Source: a virus
IMG/VR virus record: IMGVR_UViG_3300027782_000328
Location: 1-25,720 of that record
Direction: 5' to 3' (one strand)
DNA length: 25,720 nucleotides
Shown here: positions 6,122 through 13,932 of the stretch, piece by piece
Numbering within the stretch: the stretch's first letter is position 1
Layout: each line of letters opens with the position of its first letter
The notes under the pieces: model-generated
The model's database searches: none
The model's input: only the letters and a program-made list of their open reading frames with translations
Told to the model about the DNA's origin: nothing
Translations under genes and position numbers: made by a program

Positions 6122-8455
6122 TTAATTGTTTACTAATTCTTCTATTGTTTCTTCTGTAACCACTTCTTCATTAAGTCTAATGTTGTAGTGTTTTAGGTCC
6201 ACTCTGTATCTGTAATACTTGAATAGATCAGCTAGTACATTTACAAGAGGGTTTTTGTCATCATAATATCCTACACCTACCATAAATGGATTCAAGAAAG
6301 GAAGTTTATCAAATATCTCTTGCATCTCCATCACTTCAGGATAGATGGTCATATCAAATAAATTATTCTCTTCAGCAATAGCTAACATAGATTCTAAGAA
6401 CTCTCTAGCTGCACCACTACCACCTGAATAAGCAGGTAAGTAATAATTGTCAGCTGCATACTTAGATAACATGTTCAGTCTATCTTGTAGAGGTTTAGAT
6501 GTGAATCCCACTTGATTAGATCTATCAAATGTAGCTCTGTATTTATCAATCATCTGTTTGATTAGATAAGCTGTAGCCATACGTTTGAATGGTTTGTTTT
6601 TCCCTTCCATAAATTGTTCTAATGATATTAAGTTATGTATTTCTGAATCCTTTATGATGTTTAGTTCTCTCTGAGAGAATGTAACCACCTTCATCTTTTG
6701 TTTCTGTATGCAACCATACAAAGCATCAAGCTTCATATAGTCATCATGATGTGTATACACCTTAAGATTCTTATCAGATTCTAGTTTTTCCAACTTATAT
6801 ATTGCAGGAACAAATTTACAGTTTCTACCATCACTCCATTTCTGAAGATCAGCAGCTTCTTTACCATTGATTTCTCCTTTAAGCTTTTGTCTTCTAACAC
6901 CAGGAACTCCTGTTCCAATAGCAGATGGTTTGATTTTCTTCTTGCTATCAACAAATTGCTGTGGCACTACAAGCTCATCTAGATCTATAAAGTTGGCACT
7001 GATAAGAGATATTACATGTTGATATTCTTCTATCACTTGTCTCCATTGATGTTTTGGATAAGACTTAAGACCTAATGCATGGTAATACGTAGTGTTGTCA
7101 AACTTAGCAGGATGACCTAACTGCATAGGTTTAGCTGGCTTAACAAAGAAATTGTTATCACTCTCTTTACATGTAGCTCTTAGATAGTCTTTCTTGATAC
7201 CAGGAATTCTATCTTGATACACATACACTTTAGCACTTCCATTACATATATTCTCGATATTGTATCCATACACATAATGTTTCTCCATGTCATGCATTCT
7301 CTTATATCTCAAAGAGTATTTACATTTGTATGAATTGCCTAAGAGAAACTGCTTATGTGCTTTATATACAGAAGCAAAATCCAAAATCTTCACTCCTTCT
7401 AGTTTAGGAATAGCTGGCTGTATTGTAGAGAACTTAACAAATGCATCAATTCTTTCCTTCTGACCATTCTCAAGAGTTAAATAATATCCATTCTTCTCAA
7501 GATAGTTGATAACAGACTTGATGTCATTACCATCTTCTATAGCTTCATTGTATTTAGTAACAAAGTAATCAGCTACATCAGTAAGTCTTTGTTTAATTAT
7601 CACCTTGGCCTCTTGTGTATAACGCAATGATTCTCTATTTGGTGTTGGATAAAGTCCATCACTCAATGAAAATCTAAGAGCTACAGGAAAATCAATTCTA
7701 TCAATACCAAGCTTCTCAAAGTCTAAAGGATAATACACATTGTCTAGACAAATATGTAATTTATCATCTGTACTCATCTCAGAGAACTGGAAGTGCTCAT
7801 GTCTGCTAATGATGAATTCATTAGTGATAGATGAATCTTCTGGTACATCAAAGTATACACTCTCGAAATAACAAAGCTGTTCTTTAATCTTTTTATGGAA
7901 CTGCCATTTGTCACTGTACTTAACAGGAATAATGATTTTTACACCATTACGTTCTGTTGTTTCTTTCTCATATAAAAGATCGATAGTGTTAGTATCTTCT
8001 CCTTCATACATCATGTACTTACGCTCCATACCATCTTTTCTACATACGAAGTAGAAACTAGATGAATATGCAAGAGGGGCTTTAAAACCAAGACCCATCA
8101 TACCCAATTCTGTAGCACTGTCTCTTTTAGTAGACTTACCATACTTACTGATGATATTCTTCACATCTTCAGCATCTAGACCAATACCAAAATCTTCTAC
8201 ACAAAACTCGTGGTTGTTATAAGTAGATGCTTTGAATGATACAATGATTGGTTCATCAACACCTGCTCTTCTGTGACTGTCTAGTGCATTAGATGCACAT
8301 TCTCTAATAGCAGAACCTATATCATCTGAATACAGGTTCTTACTTAACATTTGCATAAGGATTTGTGCACTATCTAAGTCTAGTGACATTCCAATTGATT
8401 CCTGTGCTTGTCCATCAACTAGGACATTTGCTTCTTTCTGTTTTTCTAAAATCAT
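6122..8455 (-). CDS. rIIA: rIIA-like GHKL ATPase protein
   Basis: The N-terminal 180 residues form a GHKL (HSP90/gyrase/histidine-kinase-type) ATP site: N-box AIRECASNALDSH (49-61; E52, N56), G1 box EDFGIGL (87-93; D88) and G2 box GMMGLGFKAPLAY (118-130). The remaining 600 residues hold the longer rIIA-like body. At 777 aa it is close to T4 rIIA in size. With rIIB it would form the membrane-associated rII system; here that role is inferred from homology and gene order. The start at 8455 overlaps the stop of the upstream macrodomain-like gene by four bases. All three ATP-site boxes look intact, so it should bind ATP. Confidence 0.85.
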   Translation of the reverse strand: MILEKQKEANVLVDGQAQESIGMSLDLDSAQILMQMLSKNLYSDDIGSAIRECASNALDSHRRAGVDEPIIVSFKASTYNNHEFCVEDFGIGLDAEDVKNIISKYGKSTKRDSATELGMMGLGFKAPLAYSSSFYFVCRKDGMERKYMMYEGEDTNTIDLLYEKETTERNGVKIIIPVKYSDKWQFHKKIKEQLCYFESVYFDVPEDSSITNEFIISRHEHFQFSEMSTDDKLHICLDNVYYPLDFEKLGIDRIDFPVALRFSLSDGLYPTPNRESLRYTQEAKVIIKQRLTDVADYFVTKYNEAIEDGNDIKSVINYLEKNGYYLTLENGQKERIDAFVKFSTIQPAIPKLEGVKILDFASVYKAHKQFLLGNSYKCKYSLRYKRMHDMEKHYVYGYNIENICNGSAKVYVYQDRIPGIKKDYLRATCKESDNNFFVKPAKPMQLGHPAKFDNTTYYHALGLKSYPKHQWRQVIEEYQHVISLISANFIDLDELVVPQQFVDSKKKIKPSAIGTGVPGVRRQKLKGEINGKEAADLQKWSDGRNCKFVPAIYKLEKLESDKNLKVYTHHDDYMKLDALYGCIQKQKMKVVTFSQRELNIIKDSEIHNLISLEQFMEGKNKPFKRMATAYLIKQMIDKYRATFDRSNQVGFTSKPLQDRLNMLSKYAADNYYLPAYSGGSGAAREFLESMLAIAEENNLFDMTIYPEVMEMQEIFDKLPFLNPFMVGVGYYDDKNPLVNVLADLFKYYRYRVDLKHYNIRLNEEVVTEETIEELVNN

Positions 8456-8865
8456 TTTTCTGTTTTTAAATTGTTTATTATTTCTATAAAGTCTTCTGGT
8501 AAGTAGACATTCTCCAACTCTATAAAGTTTTTGAATAGTGGAGCAATGTCTTCAGCATTATATCCAGCTAGTCCACAACCAATTCTTGTTATCATGTAAT
8601 CTAATGATGGATGTTTTATCACAAAGTCTTCAAATCTATTTATATAGAATTCAATAACATCAAGTTCTAAAGTGTTAATCAATGAATCTTTTGTAGGTAT
8701 TGCAAAACTACTACCATTAAATCCAAATCCTTGGTACATTGCTGCACCAAATTCATGATATGCTAAGTTTGCAGCACCACCACCATGAAGTCCAGCTTCA
8801 TTACTTCCAAATACAAATATTTGATTTGGTTCTAATTTTTCTATTTCAAATGGTGTTACTTTCAT
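8452..8865 (-). CDS. A1S_2505-type phage protein, macrodomain-like
   Basis: Residues near the N-terminus read IFVFGSNEAGLHGGGAANLA, followed by FGA, SFAIPTKD, and later MITRIGCGLAGYNAEDIAPLF. This is the signature of the small A1S_2505 phage-associated family, whose fold is related to macrodomains that bind ADP-ribose. The real substrate is unknown. I chose MKVTPFEIEKLEPNQ at 8865: its ATG overlaps the upstream TGA (ATGA), whereas the longer start at 8889 would lie inside the neighbour. It also overlaps the rIIA start. A role in countering ADP-ribosylation-based defence is possible but untested. Confidence 0.8.
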   Translation of the reverse strand: MKVTPFEIEKLEPNQIFVFGSNEAGLHGGGAANLAYHEFGAAMYQGFGFNGSSFAIPTKDSLINTLELDVIEFYINRFEDFVIKHPSLDYMITRIGCGLAGYNAEDIAPLFKNFIELENVYLPEDFIEIINNLKTEK

Positions 8866-9194
8866 ATTGTTCCTCTTTTTACTAACCAAACTTGTCTACC
8901 ATTAAGATCTTGTGACACTCTAAGATTGTGTCCATCAGCTGTAGGTATCCATGTTTTTTCCATTCTTGTATGAACAACACCATTTCTATCAGTGTATGAA
9001 TAACCTGCAACTAGATCTTGTCTTGTTGTGCATCTAAAGTTTCCAAGTATTGGTTTTTTTGTGTGCCAATTCACTCTAGTTTTACTCATTGTTGGTGGTG
9101 TTAGCACTCTTAAATACTTGAAGTATGACTGACAAGAAATCATTATCTCATCACCTACTTGTAAATCTTCTGGTTTAATTAATACGTTTTCCAT
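8862..9194 (-). CDS. Hypothetical protein, 110 aa
   Basis: The chosen start is MENVLIKPEDLQVGDEIMIS at 9194; the 10 extra residues of the longer frame fall in the intergenic leader. The IKPEDLQVGDEIMI opening suggests a small beta-barrel of the kind seen in SH3-like or intein-type folds, and the body is strand-rich (YFKYLRVLTPP, GRQVWLVKRGTI). No catalytic motif is visible. It lies between the UDG homologue and the macrodomain-like gene and is coupled to the latter by ATGA. Confidence 0.75.
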   Translation of the reverse strand: MENVLIKPEDLQVGDEIMISCQSYFKYLRVLTPPTMSKTRVNWHTKKPILGNFRCTTRQDLVAGYSYTDRNGVVHTRMEKTWIPTADGHNLRVSQDLNGRQVWLVKRGTI

Positions 9195-9207
9195 TGTTTT
9201 ATAATTT

Positions 9208-9927
9208 TTAAAAAGGTGGATCAATGTCTACCCATAAGACAGTGTCACCATTGGTTTCATCTAATAATCTATTTACTTTCTTAAACACACCTTCTGTGTC
9301 CCAATCTACTCCTTTGTAACTTGCAGATGCTGGATGACTGACCTCAAACACATGTGTAAATATACCTGTGTATTTTTTGTATCTCGCAGCATCTTTTCCA
9401 AGAAAGACAATTGGTACACCTAAGTGGTTTATAATTTCCTCAAACAGATACTTGATGAATGGTTCCCATATTTCCATATGAGATCCAGCTTTATCTTTCT
9501 CTGTTGTTAAAGCAGCATTAAGCATTAACACTCCCTGGTGAGCTAAGAAGCTTACATCTGGGTTCTCTATAATATCTAAGTTTAGTCCATCATAGAATTC
9601 CTTTTCCATAGCTCTATAGAATTGGTCTAACGAAGGTTGAACTTGTCCTGTTATAGAACATCCCATAAGTAATCCATCTGCCACTGGAGCATCATTCTTA
9701 AATGTGTGGTATGGACACATGCCTACCAACACCACTTTAAGATCATCTAATGGTGTCTCTAAGAAACATCTCCAAACATGCATAGATATAGGAGCAACCT
9801 TCTTGCCTCTCTTACTCTCTGCTTTTAGAAATGCATAAATCTTATCACACTCTTCACTCTCTATGAATGGCTGCAACCTTGCATGCCAACTAGGGTGAAA
9901 CTTGTCTTTAAACGCTTCCCATTTCAT
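9208..9927 (-). CDS. Family 1 uracil-DNA glycosylase homologue with GMCPYH in place of GQDPYH
   Basis: The 239-aa protein has the family 1 UDG framework: VVLVGMCPYHTF (65-76), QGVLMLNAALT (131-141), EIWEPF (152-157), IVFLGKDAARYKK (173-185) and SHPASASY (197-204). In active enzymes the first motif is GQDPYH, and its Asp activates the attacking water; here that residue is Cys71. The motif-2 His (H198) is kept, but the usual PSPLS is PASAS. It could be an inactive scaffold, a DNA-binding or processivity protein as with the poxvirus D4 UDG, or an enzyme with changed chemistry. A four-base overlap joins it to the 50-aa gene upstream. Confidence 0.85.
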   Translation of the reverse strand: MKWEAFKDKFHPSWHARLQPFIESEECDKIYAFLKAESKRGKKVAPISMHVWRCFLETPLDDLKVVLVGMCPYHTFKNDAPVADGLLMGCSITGQVQPSLDQFYRAMEKEFYDGLNLDIIENPDVSFLAHQGVLMLNAALTTEKDKAGSHMEIWEPFIKYLFEEIINHLGVPIVFLGKDAARYKKYTGIFTHVFEVSHPASASYKGVDWDTEGVFKKVNRLLDETNGDTVLWVDIDPPF

Positions 9928-10076
9928 AATGATATTGTTCTTCCAAAGAATCTTGTTAATATTACTTCTAAATCTTCTAGGAATATATAGTCAGATGTAT
10001 GGTCTCCTTTACCTGCCACTGACATTTCTAATATATTCTCTTCGAGTATTTCTAACTCGTCATCTGTTGCTCTCAT
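9924..10076 (-). CDS. 50-aa hypothetical protein
   Basis: The frame from 10076 encodes MRATDDELEILEENILEMSV, then AGKGDHTSDYIFLEDLEVIL and TRFFGRTISL with TGA. Both ends overlap their neighbours by the four bases ATGA, an arrangement unlikely by chance and strong support for a real gene. The protein is acidic and helical. I do not recognise a function. Without it there would be a 145-base gap here. Confidence 0.78.
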   Translation of the reverse strand: MRATDDELEILEENILEMSVAGKGDHTSDYIFLEDLEVILTRFFGRTISL

Positions 10077-10273
10077 AAGTCTTTTTCGTCTTTATAAATT
10101 TCTAATATTTCTTTTATGTTGTCAAAATCATAAGGTCTGCCTTTTAGTTTACAAACTCTAATCCAATCAGCAAATCCAATAGCAAATTCATCTGCTACTT
10201 GTTCGCATTTACTTTCCCAATCACTTGACCAAAATTCCATTAATATTAGTGCAAACTTTTCTTTTAGTGTCAT
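10073..10273 (-). CDS. Hypothetical protein, 66 aa
   Basis: The protein reads MTLKEKFALILMEFWSSDWE..., with EQVADEFAIGFADWIRVC and NIKEILEIYKDEKDL. It is helical with an aromatic core and no membrane segment long enough to be convincing. The family is not recognised. Four-base overlaps at both ends (with the primase stop upstream and the 50-aa gene downstream) place it in the primase-UDG translation unit. Confidence 0.78.
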   Translation of the reverse strand: MTLKEKFALILMEFWSSDWESKCEQVADEFAIGFADWIRVCKLKGRPYDFDNIKEILEIYKDEKDL

Positions 10274-11271
10274 ATTAGTTCTTTTTGTGTTAAATATTGT
10301 TCAATAACTTTTAATCCATGTGCTTTGGCTAGATCAGCCCAGTCTTTAATTCCTTCATCTAGATAGATTCTTGGTACATTGCAATACTCAAATCCAAACT
10401 TATCAGTTATCATTTGAGAATTCTTTACACCAGTCTCATCACTATCGAAGCTCAATATTTGTCTGTCTGAGTTCTCTTTGATGTATTCAACGTTCTCTTC
10501 AGAGAAACATCCAAGACCTTCATTTTGAACTGCACAACAACATGGAAATACTTTTTTCATAACCATGTAATCCTTCTTACTCTTATTGATGAACGCAACA
10601 TCACAATCTCTTATGTCATCTAGTCCATCCATCATAGTGATAGGTACATTATTTGGCATCCACTTATTCTTTTTGCCAGCAAATGGTCTGTAGAGTTTCC
10701 AATGTCCTTCATACAGATAACCAAACCTCAACTCTGTTTCCTTTAATGGAAACTTCTTCTTGTTAAGGAACAGTGTGTCTATTGAATATACATTGTTAGC
10801 TCTCAGATCATCTATGTCCTGATAATACCCATTCCAATAGGCCAGTTCTTCGTGTGTAAACTTCCTAGGTTTAACCTGAATGAAATATTCACGCTTAGAT
10901 GTAGCTGTTGGTTGTGTATAATTAGAAACAATCCTCTCATAATTTCTTGTAGAGGACCCTGTGACAATCCCTAGATCAAAATCTCTATCAATCATCATCA
11001 ATGCTTCACGCAATGATATATTGAATAGCATCATAACGAAATCAAAGCATCCACCTTTTCTGCTGGAGTCTCCAAAATCACAAAATCTCAATGCTCCTCC
11101 TCTATATCCTATAATGAATGATGGATTCTTTTCGTTTCTAAAGGGAGAATAAGTAACTACATTAATTTTCCAATTCTGATGTGGCATATAGAACTTATAA
11201 ATATCATAATCAGATATCTTCTCTAGTATGCTATCAGGTGTCAAGTTTATTCTTTTTCTTCCTCGTATCAT
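10270..11271 (-). CDS. DnaG-type primase with a TOPRIM domain
   Basis: The N-terminal part carries YSPFRNEKNPSFIIGYRGG (41-59), LRFCDFG (61-67) and GGCFDFVM (73-80), the zinc-finger-domain scaffold of DnaG-type primases, but without the complete CHC2 ligands. The C-terminal part is TOPRIM-like: FINKSKKDYMVM (227-238), AVQNEG (247-252), LSFDSDETGVK (273-283; DxD at 276-278) and KDWADL (309-314). The first TOPRIM position appears as KSKKD rather than the usual EGxxD. It would make RNA primers for the phage polymerase. A terminator lies upstream, between this gene and the SSB-like gene, so it may be expressed by read-through. Confidence 0.82.
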   Translation of the reverse strand: MIRGRKRINLTPDSILEKISDYDIYKFYMPHQNWKINVVTYSPFRNEKNPSFIIGYRGGALRFCDFGDSSRKGGCFDFVMMLFNISLREALMMIDRDFDLGIVTGSSTRNYERIVSNYTQPTATSKREYFIQVKPRKFTHEELAYWNGYYQDIDDLRANNVYSIDTLFLNKKKFPLKETELRFGYLYEGHWKLYRPFAGKKNKWMPNNVPITMMDGLDDIRDCDVAFINKSKKDYMVMKKVFPCCCAVQNEGLGCFSEENVEYIKENSDRQILSFDSDETGVKNSQMITDKFGFEYCNVPRIYLDEGIKDWADLAKAHGLKVIEQYLTQKELI

Positions 11272-11282
11272 AGCTTTAAAAT

Positions 11283-11307
11283 AAAAACCCCCACATTTCT
11301 GTGAGGG
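11283..11307 (-). terminator. Rho-independent terminator between the SSB-like and primase genes
   Basis: On the minus strand an 8-bp stem CCCTCACA / TGTGGGGG (one G-T pair) closes a GAAA tetraloop and is followed directly by TTTTTATTTT. It lies about 22 bases past the SSB-like stop codon and just before the primase ATG at 11271. This is the only clear intrinsic terminator in the window. It should raise SSB-like transcript levels relative to primase. Confidence 0.85.
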
Positions 11308-11329
11308 CTCTCATTAACAATTAATTGAA

Positions 11330-12196
11330 TTAATAATCGTCACCATCATCAGAAATGTATGCATCAGAGGCAACTAAGTTATCATCTGGATTATAATCCT
11401 GAATTTCTTTGAATGTGTAATAGTCTTTACAACCATACTCACCTATAACGTTCACAACAAACTTCTCATGAGCTTTTAGATCACGAGGTTTCTTATTCTT
11501 AAGAGCATCTTGTGTCTTTTTGTTTCCATAATCAACAAGTCTGAATTGTTTCAAAGCATATCCACCTACAAACGCTTTGTTGTAGATTCCCTGATACTCT
11601 TTAGACTCTCCTTCTCTTTCTTTAACTATTACAGTGGCAAGAGCTACAACAGACTTAGCCCACTCACCATCGATTTGGTCTTTAATGTCTTTAACATTAC
11701 CTCTCATCAACTTCTTCCATTCTATTTGAAGAACAGTGTCTGCATCACGATAATCAAGATCAGCCAACCATACACGCATAAAGTTGTAAAGATCTTCTTC
11801 ACCTGTATATGCTATTCTGAAATCTCTTCCTTTGGTAAACCATTCAGCAAGATCATTTTCATCAGCTGCCCAAGAACACATACCAACAGAATTGATATAT
11901 TGATGCTTGGTACCATCTTTGTTTTCTCTTTCTTTGTCTTCTAAGAAGAAGCTCACCTTGTACTTTTCATCATTGGTCACTCTTTGTAACCAGAAATCAA
12001 CACGCAGATAGTTGTTTCCATCCTTAGTCTCACCTAAATACTCAGCAGCTTTGCTGTCTTCTTTAAGTTCCATTCCAAGAACATCTTTAAACTCTTCCAA
12101 CGTTGGATTGATTGCAATTACATTTGCTTCTAGTAATCCTGTTTTAAGAACTTTCTCGAATGAATCGTTAGTTCTTTTTTTTCCACCTATATTCAT
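11330..12196 (-). CDS. Single-stranded DNA-binding protein-like, with acidic C-terminal tail
   Basis: The 288-aa protein starts MNIGGKKRTNDSFEKVLKTG and ends in a short acidic tail, SDDGDDY, the hallmark by which SSB proteins contact partners. The body is strand-rich with many aromatics (NYLRVDFWLQRV, YKVSFFLEDKER, FKEIQDYNPDD), as expected for an OB-type fold. Its place between the recombination ATPase and the primase fits. I recognise no exact family motif, so the call rests on tail, size, opening and context, and on the crAss-like phages having a protein of this kind. A strong terminator follows the gene. Confidence 0.62.
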   Translation of the reverse strand: MNIGGKKRTNDSFEKVLKTGLLEANVIAINPTLEEFKDVLGMELKEDSKAAEYLGETKDGNNYLRVDFWLQRVTNDEKYKVSFFLEDKERENKDGTKHQYINSVGMCSWAADENDLAEWFTKGRDFRIAYTGEEDLYNFMRVWLADLDYRDADTVLQIEWKKLMRGNVKDIKDQIDGEWAKSVVALATVIVKEREGESKEYQGIYNKAFVGGYALKQFRLVDYGNKKTQDALKNKKPRDLKAHEKFVVNVIGEYGCKDYYTFKEIQDYNPDDNLVASDAYISDDGDDY

Positions 12197-12203
12197 AATT
12201 AAT

Positions 12204-12845
12204 TTATTTTAAATAATAAAATTTACTTTGTGTTTTTTGTTTTTTTACTCTTCCTTTAATGTAAGAACATATAGTGGGAACAGAAAGATTATGTTGTTTT
12301 GCAACATCAGTTAAACTTTCCCATATAATTTCTTCTCCTGATTGAGTAACTTCTTTTATTTTAATTTTTCTAGTACTTCCTTTACTGATGTTTTTTCTAT
12401 GCTCATCAGTTATTACTTGTAAAGCTCTTTTTTCTCTTATTAAAGCTTTAGTTTCTTCAGAGTGATTAAACTCTCCTTTTTTATGTCCTCTATTTTTACA
12501 TTCTGATAATGCTTTTTTACATTTTTCAGATATTATTCCTGTTTTACCTCCTTTCGTTATATTTAATAAGTTATTTCCATCCTGTATACATTTATCTATC
12601 CAATAAATTTCTTTTTCTTCCCATTCATCAGTAAGAACTTCTTCAAGAATACTTAACTCAGGTCTAATACCTAAATCAAGTAAACTTCTTATCCATTCTG
12701 CTTTTTCTTCATTTTTTCCTTTTTTCTTATTTTTGGCTTCACCTATATGTCCCCAAAATCTATTAAAAGGATTTGTAGTTTTTCCAACATATCTAACTTC
12801 TTTAGTAGTAGGGTCACATAAAGAATATATGTATACAGTTTTCAT
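12204..12845 (-). CDS. GIY-YIG homing endonuclease with a NUMOD-type DNA-binding end
   Basis: The N-terminal nuclease core is clear: VYIYSL (4-9), RYVGKT (18-23), an Arg at 29 and the conserved Glu in the EKEIYWID helix (77-84). The middle is basic (KGGKTG, SEETKALIREKR). The C-terminus carries SLTDVAKQHNLSVPTICSY, a NUMOD1-like helix-turn-helix. This layout is typical of free-standing homing endonucleases that spread into phages lacking the gene. I chose MKTVYIYSL at 12845 over the ATG at 12851, because the latter lies in the arm of an inverted repeat. It separates the SSB-like gene from the 81-aa gene. Confidence 0.88.
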   Translation of the reverse strand: MKTVYIYSLCDPTTKEVRYVGKTTNPFNRFWGHIGEAKNKKKGKNEEKAEWIRSLLDLGIRPELSILEEVLTDEWEEKEIYWIDKCIQDGNNLLNITKGGKTGIISEKCKKALSECKNRGHKKGEFNHSEETKALIREKRALQVITDEHRKNISKGSTRKIKIKEVTQSGEEIIWESLTDVAKQHNLSVPTICSYIKGRVKKQKTQSKFYYLK

Positions 12846-12850
12846 TATCA

Positions 12851-12906
12851 TAACAAGTAGTATTAAAAGTTTTTGTAAAGATATAAAAAAATAATACTAC
12901 TTGTTA
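12851..12906 (-). promoter_or_regulatory. 15-bp perfect inverted repeat over the start of the GIY-YIG gene
   Basis: The arms TAACAAGTAGTATTA (12851-12865) and its exact complement (12892-12906) flank a 26-base loop. The downstream arm reaches to within a few bases of the endonuclease ATG, so in a long transcript the hairpin would cover its leader. The loop holds TATCTTTA (12876-12883), close to the -7 box. A transcript begun there would contain only one arm and could not fold. No TTTG is seen at the -33 position, so promoter activity is uncertain. Confidence 0.7.
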
Positions 12907-12923
12907 GGATTTTTTAATTTAGT

Positions 12924-13169
12924 TTATAATTCTTCTTCTTGTGAAAATACTTTTTCCCAAACCTTTCTAGTTTCAATTGGATTAACAATGTATTCATTTA
13001 ATGCAATCATTGCTTCTTTTACTGTTGTAAAAGGAATTTCTTTACATCCTACTGAAATAACACATCCTATATTTAAGAATTTAATTCCTATTTGAAAATC
13101 TCTAAGAGCTTCCATTCTTGATGGTTTCCATTGTTCTACTGGTTCTGGCATTGCTGATACTTCATTCAT
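12924..13169 (-). CDS. Conserved hypothetical phage protein, 81 aa
   Basis: The protein contains EALRDFQIGIKFLNIGCVIS, then VGCKEIPFTTVKEAMIALNEYI. I recognise the RDFxIGIxFLxxGCxxxVGCKEIPFTxxxEAM pattern from Bacteroidetes phages, function unknown. It is a small soluble alpha/beta protein with an acidic end (FSQEEEL). It follows the Sak4-like ATPase by about 15 bases, so a recombination or replication role is possible by position only. Confidence 0.78.
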   Translation of the reverse strand: MNEVSAMPEPVEQWKPSRMEALRDFQIGIKFLNIGCVISVGCKEIPFTTVKEAMIALNEYIVNPIETRKVWEKVFSQEEEL

Positions 13170-13184
13170 AATTTTAATTTTAAT

Positions 13185-13856
13185 TTAGTTATAATAATTA
13201 TTCACTGTGTCTACCACCAACTGTAAGTTGTTTGGTATTTTTGTTTCTGAAAACATCCCATCAGGACTTTTAGCTGGTATTTTTCTATAACGATTTGTTA
13301 CAAACTGATATGTAGCTGTACCATCTTTATTCTCTTCTACGAGTGTATAAAGACATACAGTTAACAATCCTTCTAATAACACTTGGTTATCGATTAGCTT
13401 ACCTGCAGTTTTGATTTTGTATCCCACTACATCTTGACCATCCATTATTTCTTCTGGGTGACTAAGATAGAATACAGTGATGTCATCTCTTAATTGTCTA
13501 GCTGTTCTAAATAGATCTACCATGTCTCTAGCCATAACACTAAATTTAGTAAATCCTACTTCTGTAGCTTTAGACACCATGTTGAATCCCATAATGTAAT
13601 TAGAGTCTTCAATGATGATGTTCTTAATGTGAGGAGCTTTCTCTGAGATGGTTTTTAACAAACGACTGATTTCATTTGCATCATCTATCTCTTTGTAATT
13701 TTTACTCTCTATGTTGTAAATCTTCTCACTACCCTTAAATGGGAGCTCCTTCTTTGCAACATTGATAATGTACGTTTCTTCTGGATTTAGGTGTTTGATT
13801 GCTGTACTCTTTCCAGTACCAGTCTGACCTACAATCCCTACTAATTTACTTGCCAT
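13185..13856 (-). CDS. Sak4-like AAA ATPase, single-strand annealing or recombination
   Basis: Walker A is GQTGTGKST (10-18) and Walker B is KNIIIEDS (78-85), followed by NYIMGFNMVSKATEVGF and KFSVMARDMVDLF. The body DDITVFYLSHPEE and YKIKTAGKLIDN fits the RecA-fold P-loop proteins of phages annotated as AAA_24 or Sak4. Such proteins help the SSB-like protein in annealing and recombination. At 223 aa it has the length expected for this minimal RecA-like group. It has its own promoter (13901-13932) and heads the group running down to the SSB-like gene. Confidence 0.78.
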   Translation of the reverse strand: MASKLVGIVGQTGTGKSTAIKHLNPEETYIINVAKKELPFKGSEKIYNIESKNYKEIDDANEISRLLKTISEKAPHIKNIIIEDSNYIMGFNMVSKATEVGFTKFSVMARDMVDLFRTARQLRDDITVFYLSHPEEIMDGQDVVGYKIKTAGKLIDNQVLLEGLLTVCLYTLVEENKDGTATYQFVTNRYRKIPAKSPDGMFSETKIPNNLQLVVDTVNNYYN

Positions 13857-13900
13857 TTTTTACTTGCTTTAATTATTAATATTAGTTTTTTTCACTTGTA

Positions 13901-13932
13901 TAAAGATACGAATAATAATTTTAATTATCAAA
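13901..13932 (-). promoter_or_regulatory. Promoter of the Sak4-like ATPase gene
   Basis: On the minus strand TTTG (13929-13932) is separated by exactly 20 bases from TATCTTTA (13901-13908), giving the Bacteroidetes -33/-7 layout with one mismatch in the last base. The -33 box overlaps the TGA of the upstream helicase gene. The predicted transcript start near 13894 gives a leader of about 40 bases before the ATG at 13856. This lies in one of the few real intergenic gaps of the module. Confidence 0.7.
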
